Shown here one piece after another: positions 25,774-34,603 of a DNA stretch of 37,787 bases. Position 1 is the first letter of the stretch. Every line of letters begins with the position of its first letter. Below the pieces are notes generated by a model. That model was not told the origin of the DNA. It was given only the letters and a program-made list of their open reading frames with translations, and ran no database searches. Location of the stretch: positions 1-37,787 of the forward strand of contig URIX01000008.1 of the NCBI GenBank assembly GCA_900547975.1. The letters run 5' to 3'. The position numbers were made by a program, and so were the translations under genes. Source of the DNA: an uncultured Eubacteriales bacterium (GTDB lineage Bacteria > Bacillota > Clostridia > Christensenellales > CAG-917).

Positions 25774-27063
25774 ATGAAAAAAACTATATTGGCTTTGATC
25801 ATCGCCGTTTTGCTGTGCTCGCTTTGCATCGGCTTCGTCGCATGCGGAGATAACACCGATCCCGGCACGGGCGGCACGGGCGAACAGATCAAACTCACCG
25901 TTTGGGCTTCTCAAGAGGACCAAGCGTTGGTGAAAGAATTGTGCGGAAAATTCGCTCAAGCGAATTCTGACAAGAAATATAAATTCTACTATGGCATTCA
26001 AGGCGAAAACGACGCCGCCGACAAAGTGCTCAACGACACTACGACGGGTCCGGACGTATTTGCTTTTGCAAGCGACCAAATCAACAAACTTTATCAGGGC
26101 GGCGCATTGGCGGCAGTCCCGACCAAAATGAGTGAAACTTTGCGCAATGAGAACACCGCAGGCAGTATCGACGCGGCAACGTTGACCATCGGCGGAAAAG
26201 ACAAATTGTACGCATTCCCCTCAACGGGCGACAACTGCTACTTCTTGTACTATGACAAGAGAGTCCTTTCCGAAGAAGACGTCAAGAGTTTCGATACGAT
26301 TCTTGCCAAGGCAAACGCGGCAGGCAAGGAAGTTCATTTCAGACTTCACGATGACGGTTGGTATTTGAGCAGTTTCTTCTTTGCAGATCCCAATCTCAAA
26401 TACACCGTAGAGTACGATGACAATATGCAAGAGAAGAACATTACGTTGAACTACAACACCGAAGGCGGTTTGAACGTAATGAAGGCGTTGCGCGAGTATT
26501 CAAAGAACGATTCTCTCAAAATGAACACCGACGACAGCAAGGTTATTGTGTCGTTCACACCGGACGCAAGCGGCAAAATCGCAGGATGCGCGGCTATTTC
26601 CGGAACTTGGAATGCAAATCAAATCAAGAGTTTGCTCGGCGACAATATGGGCGTTGCGATTCTTCCTCACGTGACCATTGCAGGCAAGAGCGTTCAACTC
26701 TCCGGCTTCATGGGATACAAACTCATCGGCGTCAACGGATTCAGCAGAAACGTTGCAGAATCCTTGAAACTTGCTCAATTCTTGACGAACGAACAATCTC
26801 AATTGCGTCGTTATGAGGTTCGCGGTTTCGGTCCTACCAACACGAACGTTGCAAATCTCGACGTTATCAAAAACGACAAAGTTATCAGCGTCGTTATGAA
26901 ACAAGCGGCTCTCAACCGCACTCAAAAGGGCGTTCCGACGACCTATTGGACTCCTATGTCCGCTTTGGTCAAAGACTTGGCGAGCGGCACGGACGTTGAC
27001 GACGCGACATTGCAAGCGTTGCTTGACAATCTCGTAGAGCAAGTCAACAAATCGTCCAAATAA
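25774..27063 (+). CDS. malE: Maltodextrin-type ABC substrate-binding lipoprotein (MalE-like)
   Basis: This 429-residue lipoprotein (FVAC, lipidated C24) starts at the ATG at 25774 behind CGGAGG. The mature part opens IKLTVWASQEDQALVKELC and has the DVFAFASDQINKLYQGGAL and LYAFPSTGDNCYFLYYDK segments expected of MalE-like proteins. It ends with an ALLDNLVEQV helix. It should bind malto-oligosaccharides released by the neighbouring pullulanase and amylase and deliver them to MalFG. The permease genes follow directly after a hairpin, as in many mal operons. Binding of a different oligosaccharide cannot be excluded by sequence alone. Confidence 0.9.
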   Translation: MKKTILALIIAVLLCSLCIGFVACGDNTDPGTGGTGEQIKLTVWASQEDQALVKELCGKFAQANSDKKYKFYYGIQGENDAADKVLNDTTTGPDVFAFASDQINKLYQGGALAAVPTKMSETLRNENTAGSIDAATLTIGGKDKLYAFPSTGDNCYFLYYDKRVLSEEDVKSFDTILAKANAAGKEVHFRLHDDGWYLSSFFFADPNLKYTVEYDDNMQEKNITLNYNTEGGLNVMKALREYSKNDSLKMNTDDSKVIVSFTPDASGKIAGCAAISGTWNANQIKSLLGDNMGVAILPHVTIAGKSVQLSGFMGYKLIGVNGFSRNVAESLKLAQFLTNEQSQLRRYEVRGFGPTNTNVANLDVIKNDKVISVVMKQAALNRTQKGVPTTYWTPMSALVKDLASGTDVDDATLQALLDNLVEQVNKSSK

Positions 27064-27080
27064 AATAGTTTGCGCGAAAT

Positions 27081-27103
27081 AAGGGGCGTGTTTTGCGCCC
27101 CTT
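27081..27103 (+). terminator. Hairpin between malE and malF
   Basis: AAGGGGCG (27081-27088) and CGCCCCTT (27096-27103) form an 8-bp GC-rich stem with a TGTTTTG loop, 17 bases after the MalE stop. There is no T run, so it more likely stabilises the malE message or gives partial termination, leaving binding protein in excess of permease. Confidence 0.6.
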
Positions 27104-27142
27104 GACGCGTTTTGTGCGGCAATAATAAAGGTATCGATAAGT

Positions 27143-28675
27143 ATGACAGATTTGACTTATTATAAATTAACCTTTTTCCAACGAATCGGATACAGACTCA
27201 AAAAGTTTTTCAAAGGCGTTCCGAGCGGCTTTAAGAATTTTTGGGTGAATCTCGGCAAGAAAATCGGCGGATTTTTCGTTGATTTAGGACACGATATTCG
27301 TTCGTTTGCAAAGGGCTTTATCGACGGAGATTTGTTTACGAAAGGCTCGTACGCTTTGATGGGGCTCGGACACGTTTCTCGCGGTCAAATTGTAAAAGGC
27401 ATATTGTATATGATTCTGGAAGGGGCGTTTATTGCGTTCCTTGCTTTGTTTGGCGGACAATATCTCGTCAAATTCTTCCAGCATTTCTTCACCACGGGTT
27501 CAATCGGAACGGTCGGAACTCATTACGAAGATGTCTGGAACGAGGAATTGGGAGATTTCGTCGAAACGAAAGTGGCAGGCGACAATTCCTTCCATATCAT
27601 TCTCTACGGAGTGCTGACAATATGTCTCGTTTTTATGTTCTTGTTCATTTACTTTAAGTCCGTCAGGGAGAGCATCGAACTCGAACAAGAAAAGATAATC
27701 GGCAAAAAGCCCCCGCAATTCAAAAAAGAAGCAGGGCAGTTCCTTGACGGCAAATTCCATACAACGTTGCTGTCGTTACCGTTGCTCGGGTTGTTTTTGT
27801 TCACCGTAGTTCCGTTGATTACGATGATTCTTATCGCGTTCACGGATTACGACGCAGGACACGAAGTGCCCGAACATTTGTTCAGTTGGGTCGGATTCAA
27901 AAACTTCGTCGACATGTTGAGTTCGTCGTCGAATTTGGGTATGACTTTCTGGCGAGTGCTCGGTTGGACGTTGATTTGGGCGTTCTTTGCGACGTTTACC
28001 AACTATTTCGTGGGTATGTTGCTTGCTATGCTCATCAACAGAAAAGGAATCAAATTGAAAAAACTTTATCGCACGCTGTTCGTTGCGACGATTGCCGTTC
28101 CTCAATTCGTTTCCTTGCTCATCGTATCCAAAATGTTAGACCCCGACGGCGGTATCATTACGCAAGTGGTTGAAAAACTGTTCAATTACAAATTGCAGTT
28201 CGGTATGGATATCACTCAAACCAGAATATTAATTATCATTGCCAATATGTGGATAGGCGTTCCTTATTCTATGCTTATGTGCAGCGGTATTTTGATGAAT
28301 ATTCCTTCGGATTTGTACGAATCGGCAAAAATCGACGGTTCGGGCCCCGTGAGAACGTTCTTCAAAATTACGTTGCCGTATATGCTTTTCGTTACGGGAC
28401 CGTATCTTATCACGACGTTTATCGGCAATATAAACAACTTCAACGTTATATATTTGCTTTCGGGAGGCAATCCCGGAGACATTTTGCTCTATACGGACGG
28501 CGCAAAGGGCACGGACTTGCTCATCACCTGGCTGTACAAGTTGTCGCTCGGCGTAGACAGAAACTACAAACTCGCCTCCGTCATAGGCATTTTGGTGTTC
28601 ATAATATCAGCGGTATTTTCGCTTATTGTTTACAATAGGTCGTCTGCAGTGAAGAAGGAGGATGATTTCCAATGA
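27143..28675 (+). CDS. malF: Maltodextrin ABC transporter permease (MalF-like)
   Basis: This 510-residue permease starts at the ATG at 27143; the ribosome binding site (AAAGG) is weak and distant. It has an extended N-terminal part with amphipathic and basic segments (about 1-75) and two extra membrane helices (about 88-112 and 152-172). A standard binding-protein-dependent permease domain follows from about residue 210. The EAA loop that contacts the ATPase is ESAKIDGSGPVRTFFKITLP (about 393-412). It acts with MalG in the membrane. It follows malE after a short hairpin, and its stop overlaps the malG start (ATGA). The N-terminal extension is longer than in E. coli-type short permeases but similar to other Clostridia, as far as I recall. 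Confidence 0.92.
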   Translation: MTDLTYYKLTFFQRIGYRLKKFFKGVPSGFKNFWVNLGKKIGGFFVDLGHDIRSFAKGFIDGDLFTKGSYALMGLGHVSRGQIVKGILYMILEGAFIAFLALFGGQYLVKFFQHFFTTGSIGTVGTHYEDVWNEELGDFVETKVAGDNSFHIILYGVLTICLVFMFLFIYFKSVRESIELEQEKIIGKKPPQFKKEAGQFLDGKFHTTLLSLPLLGLFLFTVVPLITMILIAFTDYDAGHEVPEHLFSWVGFKNFVDMLSSSSNLGMTFWRVLGWTLIWAFFATFTNYFVGMLLAMLINRKGIKLKKLYRTLFVATIAVPQFVSLLIVSKMLDPDGGIITQVVEKLFNYKLQFGMDITQTRILIIIANMWIGVPYSMLMCSGILMNIPSDLYESAKIDGSGPVRTFFKITLPYMLFVTGPYLITTFIGNINNFNVIYLLSGGNPGDILLYTDGAKGTDLLITWLYKLSLGVDRNYKLASVIGILVFIISAVFSLIVYNRSSAVKKEDDFQ

Positions 28676-29640
28676 CAAATAATGATGGAAACGTCGAAAA
28701 CAACGTTGCAACGACAAACTGGGCAGAAATAGATCGTCTCGAAGCAGAGATCGAGCAGTCAAAAAAGCCCGTAAAGAAAAAAAGACATAGAAGTATGAAA
28801 TTGCGCCGTATTTTCGGCGATACGACGGGACAAATCGTGCTGACCATCCTTGCAATCATATGGATAATCCCGCTGCTGTATTTGTTCATTCAGTCCTTCA
28901 GGGCAGAGCCGGGCGCGTGGAGTCCCACGTTTTTCCCGCAACAATGGACGTTTGACAACTACATAAGACTGTTCAAGGAAACGAAATTTTTGCGCTGGTA
29001 CGGCAATACATTGCTCGTTTCGGTATGCAGTTGCGCAATCACGACGCTGTTCGTTCTGGCAGTCAGTTATGCGTTTAGCCGAATCAAATTCAAGGCTCGC
29101 AAACCGCTTATGAACGTTATGCTCGTGCTCGGTATGTTCCCCGGCTTTATGAGTATGACGGCGGTTTATTTCCTGCTGAAGATTTTGCTTCCCGATCACT
29201 ATCAGTCCTTGTTGAGTCTGATCATCGTTTATTCTGCAGGCGCGGCGTTGTCGTATTATATCGCAAAGGGCTTTTTCGACACCGTTCCCAAAGCGTTGGA
29301 CGAAGCGGCAAGAATCGACGGCGCAAATCGTATGCAGGTTTTCTTCAAGGTTATATTGCCTTTGAGCAAACCGATCATCATCTATACGATACTGACGAGT
29401 TTTATCGCTCCGTGGTGCGACTACATTTTCGTTTCGTTCATTATGTCGGGCGTCCCCGACATCGGAATGTACACCGTGTCGCTCGGTATGTATAAGATGC
29501 TCGAAAGAGAACAAATAAATCAGTACTTTACAACGTTCTGCGCGGCGGCGGTTATCGTCGCTACTCCCATCACCGCGTTGTTTATGGGATTGCAGAAATA
29601 CTACGTTGCCGGCGTAACCGGCGGAGCAGTGAAAGGTTGA
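28672..29640 (+). CDS. malG: Maltodextrin ABC transporter permease (MalG-like)
   Basis: This 322-residue permease starts at 28672, 4 bases inside the malF stop, behind GAAGGAGG. It has a charged N-terminal cytoplasmic segment (about 1-50), then six membrane helices. The EAA loop is LDEAARIDGANRMQVFFKV (about 209-227). The final residues GLQKYYVAGVTGGAVKG are the usual MalG C-terminus, which in E. coli reaches into the ATPase dimer. It pairs with MalF to form the import channel. The length is slightly above the typical 280-300 because of the N-terminal segment. It is translationally coupled to malF and lies one base before the amylase gene. Confidence 0.94.
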   Translation: MTNNDGNVENNVATTNWAEIDRLEAEIEQSKKPVKKKRHRSMKLRRIFGDTTGQIVLTILAIIWIIPLLYLFIQSFRAEPGAWSPTFFPQQWTFDNYIRLFKETKFLRWYGNTLLVSVCSCAITTLFVLAVSYAFSRIKFKARKPLMNVMLVLGMFPGFMSMTAVYFLLKILLPDHYQSLLSLIIVYSAGAALSYYIAKGFFDTVPKALDEAARIDGANRMQVFFKVILPLSKPIIIYTILTSFIAPWCDYIFVSFIMSGVPDIGMYTVSLGMYKMLEREQINQYFTTFCAAAVIVATPITALFMGLQKYYVAGVTGGAVKG

Positions 29641-29641
29641 T

Positions 29642-31246
29642 ATGAAAAAAAGATTGTTTGCCGTCGCTTGCATCGTTGCGTTGCTTGCCGTCTTGTGCCT
29701 CGGCATAGTCGGCTGTGACAAAACGCCTGCCGATCAAGACGATACGGAAAATTACCAACTGAATATCATCGACGATAATTATCGCAATTGGTACGAGATT
29801 TTCGTATACAGTTTCTTTGACACCAACAACGACGGAATAGGAGATTTGAAGGGCGTAACGCAAAAACTCGATTACGTCAAGGATATGGGATTCAACGGCA
29901 TCTGGATGATGCCGATTCACCCGTCGCCGACTTATCACAAATACGACGTCAAAGACTATTATGCAATCGACGACGTATACGGAACGCTTGAGGATTTCGA
30001 CACTTTGATCGAACAAGCGCACGCTCGCGGAATAAAAGTTATCATTGACCTCGTATTCAATCATACCTCATCCGAGCATCCGTGGTTTTTGCAAGCGTGC
30101 GACTATATACGCAAAAACGGAAAACCGGGCGGACAGTACGGCGACTTTTACAATTTCAACACGAAAGAATTGAGCGGTTACAGCAAGGTTTCGGGAACGA
30201 ACTATTATTATGAAGCGCGCTTTTGGTCGGGTATGCCCGATTTGAATCTGAACAGTCAGTCCGTAAAGTCGGAGATGACCAAGATTATGAAATATTGGCT
30301 CGAAGACCACAACGTTGACGGTTTCAGACTCGATGCCGTAACCAGTTATTATACCGGCAATCTCGACAAAAACGTATCGTTCCTCAGTTGGCTCAACACC
30401 ACGGCGAAATCAATCAAGAGCGATTGCTATATCGTCGGTGAAGCGTGGGAAGGCAACGACGTGCAGATCAACAACTATTACAAGAGCGGTTGCGACAGTT
30501 TCTTCTTGTTTACGGGGGCAACCGGCACGGGCAAAATCGCGTCTTTCGTCAAACAACAAAACGCCACGGGATTTGCCTCTTGGGTGGATGAGTTGCAATC
30601 AACCTATACTACGGGCATTCTTGCGCCGTTTTTGGGCAATCACGATACGATGCGACCGGGTTCGTTTATGCCCGACGAACTGTCGCTAAAAATGGCGGCG
30701 GGATTGTTGTCGGTTATGAACGGAAGCGTCTTCGTCTATTACGGCGAGGAAATCGGAATGATAAGCAAAGAAGGCAATAGTTCCGATCCCCACAAGCGTA
30801 TCGCAATGAATTGGGACGAAGGCGTTTATCCGGGTTGGTGTTACACGACTCCCGAAAAGATCAAAATCGATTCGTCTTATTATGCGTATCCGTCCGTAAA
30901 GGAACAGCAGGAGGACAAAAACAGCGTTTTGTCGTATTACAAGAAGGCTATGTTGCTCAGAAACTGCTATCCGTCAATTGCGAGGGGTACGATCGAAGTG
31001 ATTGACACCGACGCCGAAGATACTGTGTGCGTGCTCAAAAAAACTTATTTGGACGAAACGATCACGATCGTTATAAACCTGTCGCGTTCGTCCGACGAAA
31101 GCGTCACGCTCGGCAATATGACTATGGTGGGATATCTCACTGCAAAAGAGAATACGAAACCCGTGTTCGACAAGAACAACGGCGTGGCAACTTTGCCGCC
31201 TTGCTCTATTGCAATTTACAAAAATTCGGCAGACTTAAACAAGTAA
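29642..31246 (+). CDS. Alpha-amylase family lipoprotein (GH13)
   Basis: This 534-residue enzyme starts at the ATG at 29642, one base after the malG stop. It has a lipoprotein signal (IVGC, lipidated C25), so it works outside the membrane. The GH13 barrel begins YEIFVYSFFDTNNDGIGDLK. The conserved regions are DLVFNHT (about 136), GFRLDAVTSYY with the nucleophile Asp (about 228), GEAWEG with the acid/base Glu (about 266) and NHDTMR with His and Asp (about 333). Region II lacks the usual Lys/His after the nucleophile. It should hydrolyse alpha-1,4 bonds in starch or dextrins, supplying the transporter encoded around it. Related GH13 specificities (neopullulanase, alpha-glucosidase) are possible. 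The small C-terminal beta domain is complete. Confidence 0.92.
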   Translation: MKKRLFAVACIVALLAVLCLGIVGCDKTPADQDDTENYQLNIIDDNYRNWYEIFVYSFFDTNNDGIGDLKGVTQKLDYVKDMGFNGIWMMPIHPSPTYHKYDVKDYYAIDDVYGTLEDFDTLIEQAHARGIKVIIDLVFNHTSSEHPWFLQACDYIRKNGKPGGQYGDFYNFNTKELSGYSKVSGTNYYYEARFWSGMPDLNLNSQSVKSEMTKIMKYWLEDHNVDGFRLDAVTSYYTGNLDKNVSFLSWLNTTAKSIKSDCYIVGEAWEGNDVQINNYYKSGCDSFFLFTGATGTGKIASFVKQQNATGFASWVDELQSTYTTGILAPFLGNHDTMRPGSFMPDELSLKMAAGLLSVMNGSVFVYYGEEIGMISKEGNSSDPHKRIAMNWDEGVYPGWCYTTPEKIKIDSSYYAYPSVKEQQEDKNSVLSYYKKAMLLRNCYPSIARGTIEVIDTDAEDTVCVLKKTYLDETITIVINLSRSSDESVTLGNMTMVGYLTAKENTKPVFDKNNGVATLPPCSIAIYKNSADLNK

Positions 31247-31287
31247 TCTTGTTCCGGCATAATTGCAAAAAATAAGAGGAGATTATT

Positions 31288-33192
31288 ATGGCAAATCTTT
31301 CATTGAAACACATATACAAGGTCTATGACGGCAACGTGAAGGCAGTCAACGACTTTTGCATGGATATAGCCGACAAAGAGTTTATCGTGTTCGTCGGGCC
31401 GTCGGGATGCGGAAAATCCACGACGTTAAGAATGATTGCGGGGCTCGAAGATATCACGGCGGGCGAGTTGTATATCGACGACGAACTCGTAAACGATTAC
31501 GAACCGAAGGATAGAAATATCGCAATGGTTTTCCAAAACTATGCGCTTTATCCTCATATGAGCGTCTACGACAATATGGCGTTCAGCCTTAAGATTGCAA
31601 AAATGAGCAACGATCAGATTCACGAAAAGGTCATGGAAGCGGCAAATATCCTTGGCATAACGGAGTATCTCGATCGCAAGCCGAAGGCGCTCTCTGGCGG
31701 TCAACGCCAGCGCGTCGCACTCGGAAGAGCCATCGTGCGCAATCCGAAAGTCTTCTTGCTCGACGAACCTTTGAGCAACCTTGACGCAAAATTGCGCGCG
31801 GCGATGAGAACGGAAATCACGAGATTGCACAAACGTCTGCAAACCACGTTCATTTACGTCACCCACGACCAAGTGGAAGCAATGACGATGGGCACGCGAA
31901 TCGTCGTTATGAAAAACGGCTTCATCCAACAAATCGACACGCCGCAAAACTTATACAAATACCCGAAAAACGTTTTCGTTGCAGGCTTTATCGGCACTCC
32001 GCAAATGAACTTTTTTGATGCAACGATATTGAAAGAAGGCAACGACGTTCGTTTTGATTTGGAATGCGGCACGAGCATACAAACAGTTTATTCGCAAGTC
32101 AACAAGATTTTGGTCAAGTATATGAACGGCGAGCACAAGGTTATCGTAGGCGTCAGACCCGACGATATCAGGCTTGCATCCGCCACGACGGAAGGAGAGA
32201 ATTGGGCAAAAGTCAAAGCGGTTGTCGGCGTCGTCGAAGCGCTCGGAAGCGAAACGTTGCTTTATTGCAACTTCAATCTGAATGACGACAACGACAAAAA
32301 AGGTGCGTTTACCGTAAAAGTCGCAGGCGAGTGCTTGTTGCAACCGGGAGACGTTATCGACGTTGCGATCAACAAGCAAAACATGCACGTCTTTGACAAA
32401 GAAACCGAGTTGAGCCTTAAAACGCGTATTCCGCAAGAGAACGTTTTGGATGCAGAAATAAATGGCTCTGCATTGACGTTTGCGTCGCAAACGTTGACTT
32501 TGCCGAGTGCAATACTCAATCAAGTCGTTGACGGAAAATACGAATTGACCGTTCCGAGCGACGCGGTAACCCTCGGCGAAGGAAGTTGCAAAGGAAAGAT
32601 CGTTGAAAAAGAAGAGATAGAAGGCAGAACCCTTTACCAACTCGATGTAGACCAAAAAACGTTCTTCGTATATACGGATGCCGACGGCTTTGCTGTCGGT
32701 GATGACGTGTGCTTTGATATAGACGCCAAAAAGATTGCACTGAAAGGCGAAAGAGAAGTAATTGCTCTCAACACCGTAAACGAACTTGACGGCTCTTTCA
32801 TCAAGATCAAAGAGAAAAACGAGGCAGGCAAGAAGCAATACAACTTCTACATAGATCTCAAAGGAATCCGTATAAAATCCAACGATTACGTTTCATCCAA
32901 GTTGTTTGCTTGCAAAGGAACTAAGATCTTCAAAACGTCTTTATCGTATATCTTTGATCGAAATGCGTTCGTGGATTCCGACCAAATCGGCGAGAATATT
33001 GCCGAGATCAACGGAAGAATCGAAGAGGTTTACGACTACGGCAAAGAAGTGTTTGCAAAAGTATCGCTTCAATCGGGCGATTGCCTTATAGCACCGATTT
33101 CGTCGGCTCAACCAAGCGGCGATATCGTATTACGCATCGATTTGAACAAGTTGTCGGTGAAAGACAAGGATATCGATATCATCATTATGTAA
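31288..33192 (+). CDS. malK: MalK/MsmX-type sugar ABC transporter ATPase with long C-terminal extension
   Basis: This 634-residue ATPase starts at the ATG at 31288 behind AGAGGAG. The nucleotide-binding domain is complete: Walker A GPSGCGKST (37-45), Q-loop VFQNYAL (about 81), signature LSGGQRQR (135-142), Walker B LLDEPLSNLD with E160, and switch H193. A TOBE-type regulatory domain (VIVGVRPDDIRLA, then LGSETLLYCNF) runs to about 372. Family members usually end there, at about 360-380 residues. This protein goes on for about 260 more residues that again look beta-rich, with a stretch (about 420-495) of TOBE-like pattern. The extension is in frame without repeats at DNA level and is followed by a terminator, so it seems real. 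It closes the maltodextrin operon and should energise MalFG. Confidence 0.9.
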   Translation: MANLSLKHIYKVYDGNVKAVNDFCMDIADKEFIVFVGPSGCGKSTTLRMIAGLEDITAGELYIDDELVNDYEPKDRNIAMVFQNYALYPHMSVYDNMAFSLKIAKMSNDQIHEKVMEAANILGITEYLDRKPKALSGGQRQRVALGRAIVRNPKVFLLDEPLSNLDAKLRAAMRTEITRLHKRLQTTFIYVTHDQVEAMTMGTRIVVMKNGFIQQIDTPQNLYKYPKNVFVAGFIGTPQMNFFDATILKEGNDVRFDLECGTSIQTVYSQVNKILVKYMNGEHKVIVGVRPDDIRLASATTEGENWAKVKAVVGVVEALGSETLLYCNFNLNDDNDKKGAFTVKVAGECLLQPGDVIDVAINKQNMHVFDKETELSLKTRIPQENVLDAEINGSALTFASQTLTLPSAILNQVVDGKYELTVPSDAVTLGEGSCKGKIVEKEEIEGRTLYQLDVDQKTFFVYTDADGFAVGDDVCFDIDAKKIALKGEREVIALNTVNELDGSFIKIKEKNEAGKKQYNFYIDLKGIRIKSNDYVSSKLFACKGTKIFKTSLSYIFDRNAFVDSDQIGENIAEINGRIEEVYDYGKEVFAKVSLQSGDCLIAPISSAQPSGDIVLRIDLNKLSVKDKDIDIIIM

Positions 33193-33248
33193 AAACGCGG
33201 TCAATCGTCGCATAAGCGACGTCGTTCCGCTTTCAGCAATCGTTACAA

Positions 33249-33280
33249 AAACGTCGGGATTTTTCTCGGCGTTTATTTTA
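33249..33280 (+). terminator. Terminator after the maltodextrin operon
   Basis: AAACGTCGG (33249-33257) and TCGGCGTTT (33266-33274) pair over nine positions, two of them G-U, with a T-rich loop and ATTTTA downstream. A smaller hairpin CGTCGC/GCGACG (33206-33221) precedes it. Confidence 0.55.
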
Positions 33281-33326
33281 TAACCGAGTCAAAGATTAGC
33301 CTAAGCATTGATTATGTTTCGGTGAC

Positions 33327-33366
33327 AGGGTTCGGCAACGTTGTTGCCCCGTGCAAAGCACGGAAA
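33327..33366. repeat. Compact palindromic element (three-way-junction-like)
   Basis: Two hairpins lie side by side, GGCAAC/GTTGCC (33334-33348) and CCGTGC/GCACGG (33349-33363), within possible outer pairing of AGGG (33327-33330) with CCCT (after 33366). On the minus strand the element is preceded by TGTCATTTCGAGGG, reminiscent of intergenic repeats with TGTCATT.CGAG starts that I recall from other genomes. It is either a repeat unit or a structured RNA; no gene is present. Confidence 0.45.
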
Positions 33367-33441
33367 TCCCTCGAAATGACATCAAAAAAACTATTCGGAT
33401 CGGGTTATTTGTGGCGGAGCGGTAGTAGCATAAATCGAATT

Positions 33442-33952
33442 CTAATCGTTTTCAGAGATACGTTGCATAACTGATCTATTTATAATAGACATATTTTCTT
33501 TGCTAATATTTGTTATTCTAATTAAATTATTGAATTGAATAAACCCGCATTCTTGTAGTAATTTTCCAATGAATTCATCAGCAAAAGATGAGGCTATATT
33601 GTTGTTTACTATTTTTTTCATCCCCCACATTCCATTGCCCTGTCCAATTTTAGGGTCTCGGGTTGTATTTTCTCTCATATGTCAAAACGTCATTTAATCG
33701 CTTCCCATAATGATTACAAAGGAATAGAGCGCATTCTTGGACTAAATCATAACCGTCGCTAAACGTGTGGTTAATATCGCTTTTACGCCTTATATCAACA
33801 CATAGGTCTGCATATATCTTTTGCATTCTGCTTCCCATATAACCGATAAGAAATCGCGTTTCATACATAGCTAGTTGTTCTGCCATTGCAAGAACGTTGT
33901 TTTTAGAGATTGTTTCTTTGAAAACGTCATAATTATCAATATGTTTTTTCAT
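33442..33952 (-). pseudogene. Decayed small gene, probably a mobile-element remnant
   Basis: A minus-strand reading frame starts with ATG at 33952 behind CGGAG and runs 100 codons to a stop at 33650. A second frame, shifted by one base, overlaps its end and continues from 33678 to 33442 without a ribosome binding site of its own. Read together they look like one protein broken by a frameshift near 33665. The intact part contains YETRFLIGYMGSRMQKIYAD and DGYDLVQECALFLCNHYGKR. These resemble, from memory, conserved small proteins of Firmicutes integrative elements; I cannot confirm that here. The DNA is more AT-rich than its neighbours, and a tRNA cluster lies close by, both usual for element remnants. 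Confidence 0.5.
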
Positions 33953-34400
33953 TTTCCATACGCTCCGAGTTTTATTTGCCTTTCGGCAACAAGACGGCGC
34001 AGCACCGAGAAAACTCATAAAAGTATCACTTCAAATCACAAGATGCCTATGTCAACGAATCGCATAAAAATGTTGTGTGAAAATCCCTCTACTTGTATCA
34101 AGACTACGGCATGTCTAACAGGCAAACGACTAAAAATCACATAAAATGCGCATTAGATTTCAGATAGTTTTTGAAGCAATATTACAAGATTTTTATGCCG
34201 TTGACAGGGGCTTTTGTCGGTGCTAAAACGCCGTGCCGAAAGGCAATAAATCGGAGCAGTTATTTTTTATAATTTGGTTAAATTGCTAATTGAATATGGC
34301 ACTTTAACGAGCATGAAAGAGGTTACGCACAAATTATGTGCGTAAGCAGATGCATGGATAAATAGGGTGGTGTCTTAATTGCCTAAAATCAACAATAAGA
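33953..34400. other. AT-rich intergenic stretch, remnant-like
   Basis: No supported gene lies here. It contains an isolated TTGACA-17-TAAAAC promoter-like pair on the plus strand (34201-34229) with no gene behind it, and a perfect 9-bp hairpin TTACGCACA (34323-34331) / TGTGCGTAA (34337-34345). Its base composition is like that of the adjacent decayed gene, so it is probably part of the same remnant. Confidence 0.4.
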
Positions 34401-34509
34401 GATTTTTATAAATTCTAAGAATTTATAGGCATAGTTTAGTAGCAAAAAATTCTCGAAGAAAAAATAATACGAACCCATTATCTGAGTTCGTATTATTGGC
34501 TTTTGGTGA
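34401..34509. repeat. Dispersed 109-bp repeat, copy 2, abutting tRNA-Glu
   Basis: This is the second copy of the segment at 20641-20749. Hairpin A keeps both arms (TATAAATTC/GAATTTATA) while its loop changed from TTT to TAA, and hairpin B keeps its position with one mismatch. The match ends at TTGGTGA, which is the complement of the 3' end of the tRNA-Glu gene, so the copy includes the last bases of the tRNA. Confidence 0.85.
34463..34497 (-). terminator. Terminator of the tRNA operon
   Basis: Read on the minus strand, AATAATACGAAC (34497-34486) and GTTCGTATTATT (34474-34463) form a 12-bp stem, extended by CA/TG around one mismatch, followed by TTTT then CTTCG. It begins 7 bases after the encoded CCA of tRNA-Glu. 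Confidence 0.85.
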
Positions 34510-34579
34510 CCCTACCGAGGTTCGAACTCGGGTTACCGCCGTGAAAGGGCGATGTCTTAGACCACTTGACCATAGGGCC
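34504..34579 (-). tRNA. tRNA-Glu (anticodon TTC)
   Basis: The cloverleaf is complete. The acceptor arm pairs GGCCCTA with TAGGGTC, followed by discriminator A and an encoded CCA. The anticodon loop CTTTCAC gives UUC, and the T arm contains GTTCGAA. It is the last gene of the four-tRNA operon and is followed directly by the terminator. Confidence 0.95.
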
Positions 34580-34603
34580 ATATTAGATTTCTTTGTGTTC
34601 AGA

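Noticed and set aside
34201..34229. TTGACA-17-TAAAAC promoter-like pair on the plus strand
   Set aside because: No gene follows on that strand before the tRNA operon runs in the opposite direction; kept only as a note on the remnant region.
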